This document shows positions 63,963 to 64,000 of a stretch of 64,000 bases of DNA, piece after piece (position 1 is the stretch's first letter; the number at the start of each line of letters is the position of its first letter). A program made the position numbers and the translations under genes. The stretch covers positions 1,184,001,001 through 1,184,065,000 of the forward strand of contig CM028132.1 of NCBI GenBank assembly GCA_016271365.2, written 5' to 3'. Source of the DNA: Neoceratodus forsteri. Taxonomy: Eukaryota; Chordata; Ceratodontiformes; Ceratodontidae. A model generated the notes under the pieces. The model made no database searches. It worked only from the letters and a program-made list of their open reading frames with translations, and was not told the origin of the DNA.

Positions 63963-64000
63963 GGAGATGTTTCTGCCCCTGGAGCCTGGTCAGCCCTCTC

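Noticed and set aside
63901..64000. Next host exon at the window end
   Set aside because: A poly-T tract ends in ATGGAGATG but has no AG acceptor in place and no adenylyl cyclase similarity.

Overview
The window looks like part of one large intron system in a vertebrate with a big, repeat-rich genome. The only host coding sequence I can support is one 117-bp exon at 58149-58265 (+). It has clean splice sites and encodes 39 residues matching the second transmembrane cluster of adenylyl cyclase type 5/6. If so, at least 58 kb of upstream intron and 5.7 kb of downstream intron are in view. The mix of LINEs (L1, CR1, L2), DIRS-type tyrosine-recombinase retrotransposons, a Gmr1-type Ty3/gypsy element, Tigger, CORE/MIR-like SINEs and many small DNA transposons suggests an amphibian, possibly a caecilian. 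That assignment is inference.

Layout, left part. 1-3075: 5' half of an L1 (minus). 3076-5515: decayed DIRS copy A (plus). 5891-12035: CR1 copy 1 (minus) split by an L2-type LINE at about 6803-11267. 12240-16110: another old LINE (minus) carrying a 288-bp TIR element and a 5'-truncated L1 with target-site duplications. 16432-16875: a palindromic MITE. 17890-21690: DIRS copy B (minus).

Middle. 21690-24780 plus an LTR at 30751-31486 form a Gmr1-like element (minus) with the unusual order gag (SCAN-like)-protease-integrase-reverse transcriptase. Its 5' part is split by a nearly full-length DIRS copy C (24781-30750, plus) with inverted terminal repeats. 32939-37930: a Tigger/pogo transposase gene split by CR1 copy 2 (33600-36994), whose endonuclease frame is long and open. 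38140-39600: L2 copy 2.

Right part. 42651-44845: a 2.2-kb DNA transposon with 8-bp TSDs that shares its ends with the 288-bp element at 12.8 kb. 43743-44947 and onward: several long fold-back hairpins. 47281-47757: a TTAA-flanked MITE. 48262-51118: CR1 copy 3 with a SINE in it. 51.9-53.1 kb and 60.3-63.5 kb: tandem arrays, apparently two copies of one composite repeat. 54200-54665: a hAT-type MITE. 56881-57640: an L1 3' end with TSDs. Then come the host exon and a satellite-like array of about 296-bp dyad monomers.

No retroelement reading frame in the window is fully intact. Nested insertions and shared ends give a relative insertion history. I found no CRISPR array, rRNA gene or confident functional tRNA.
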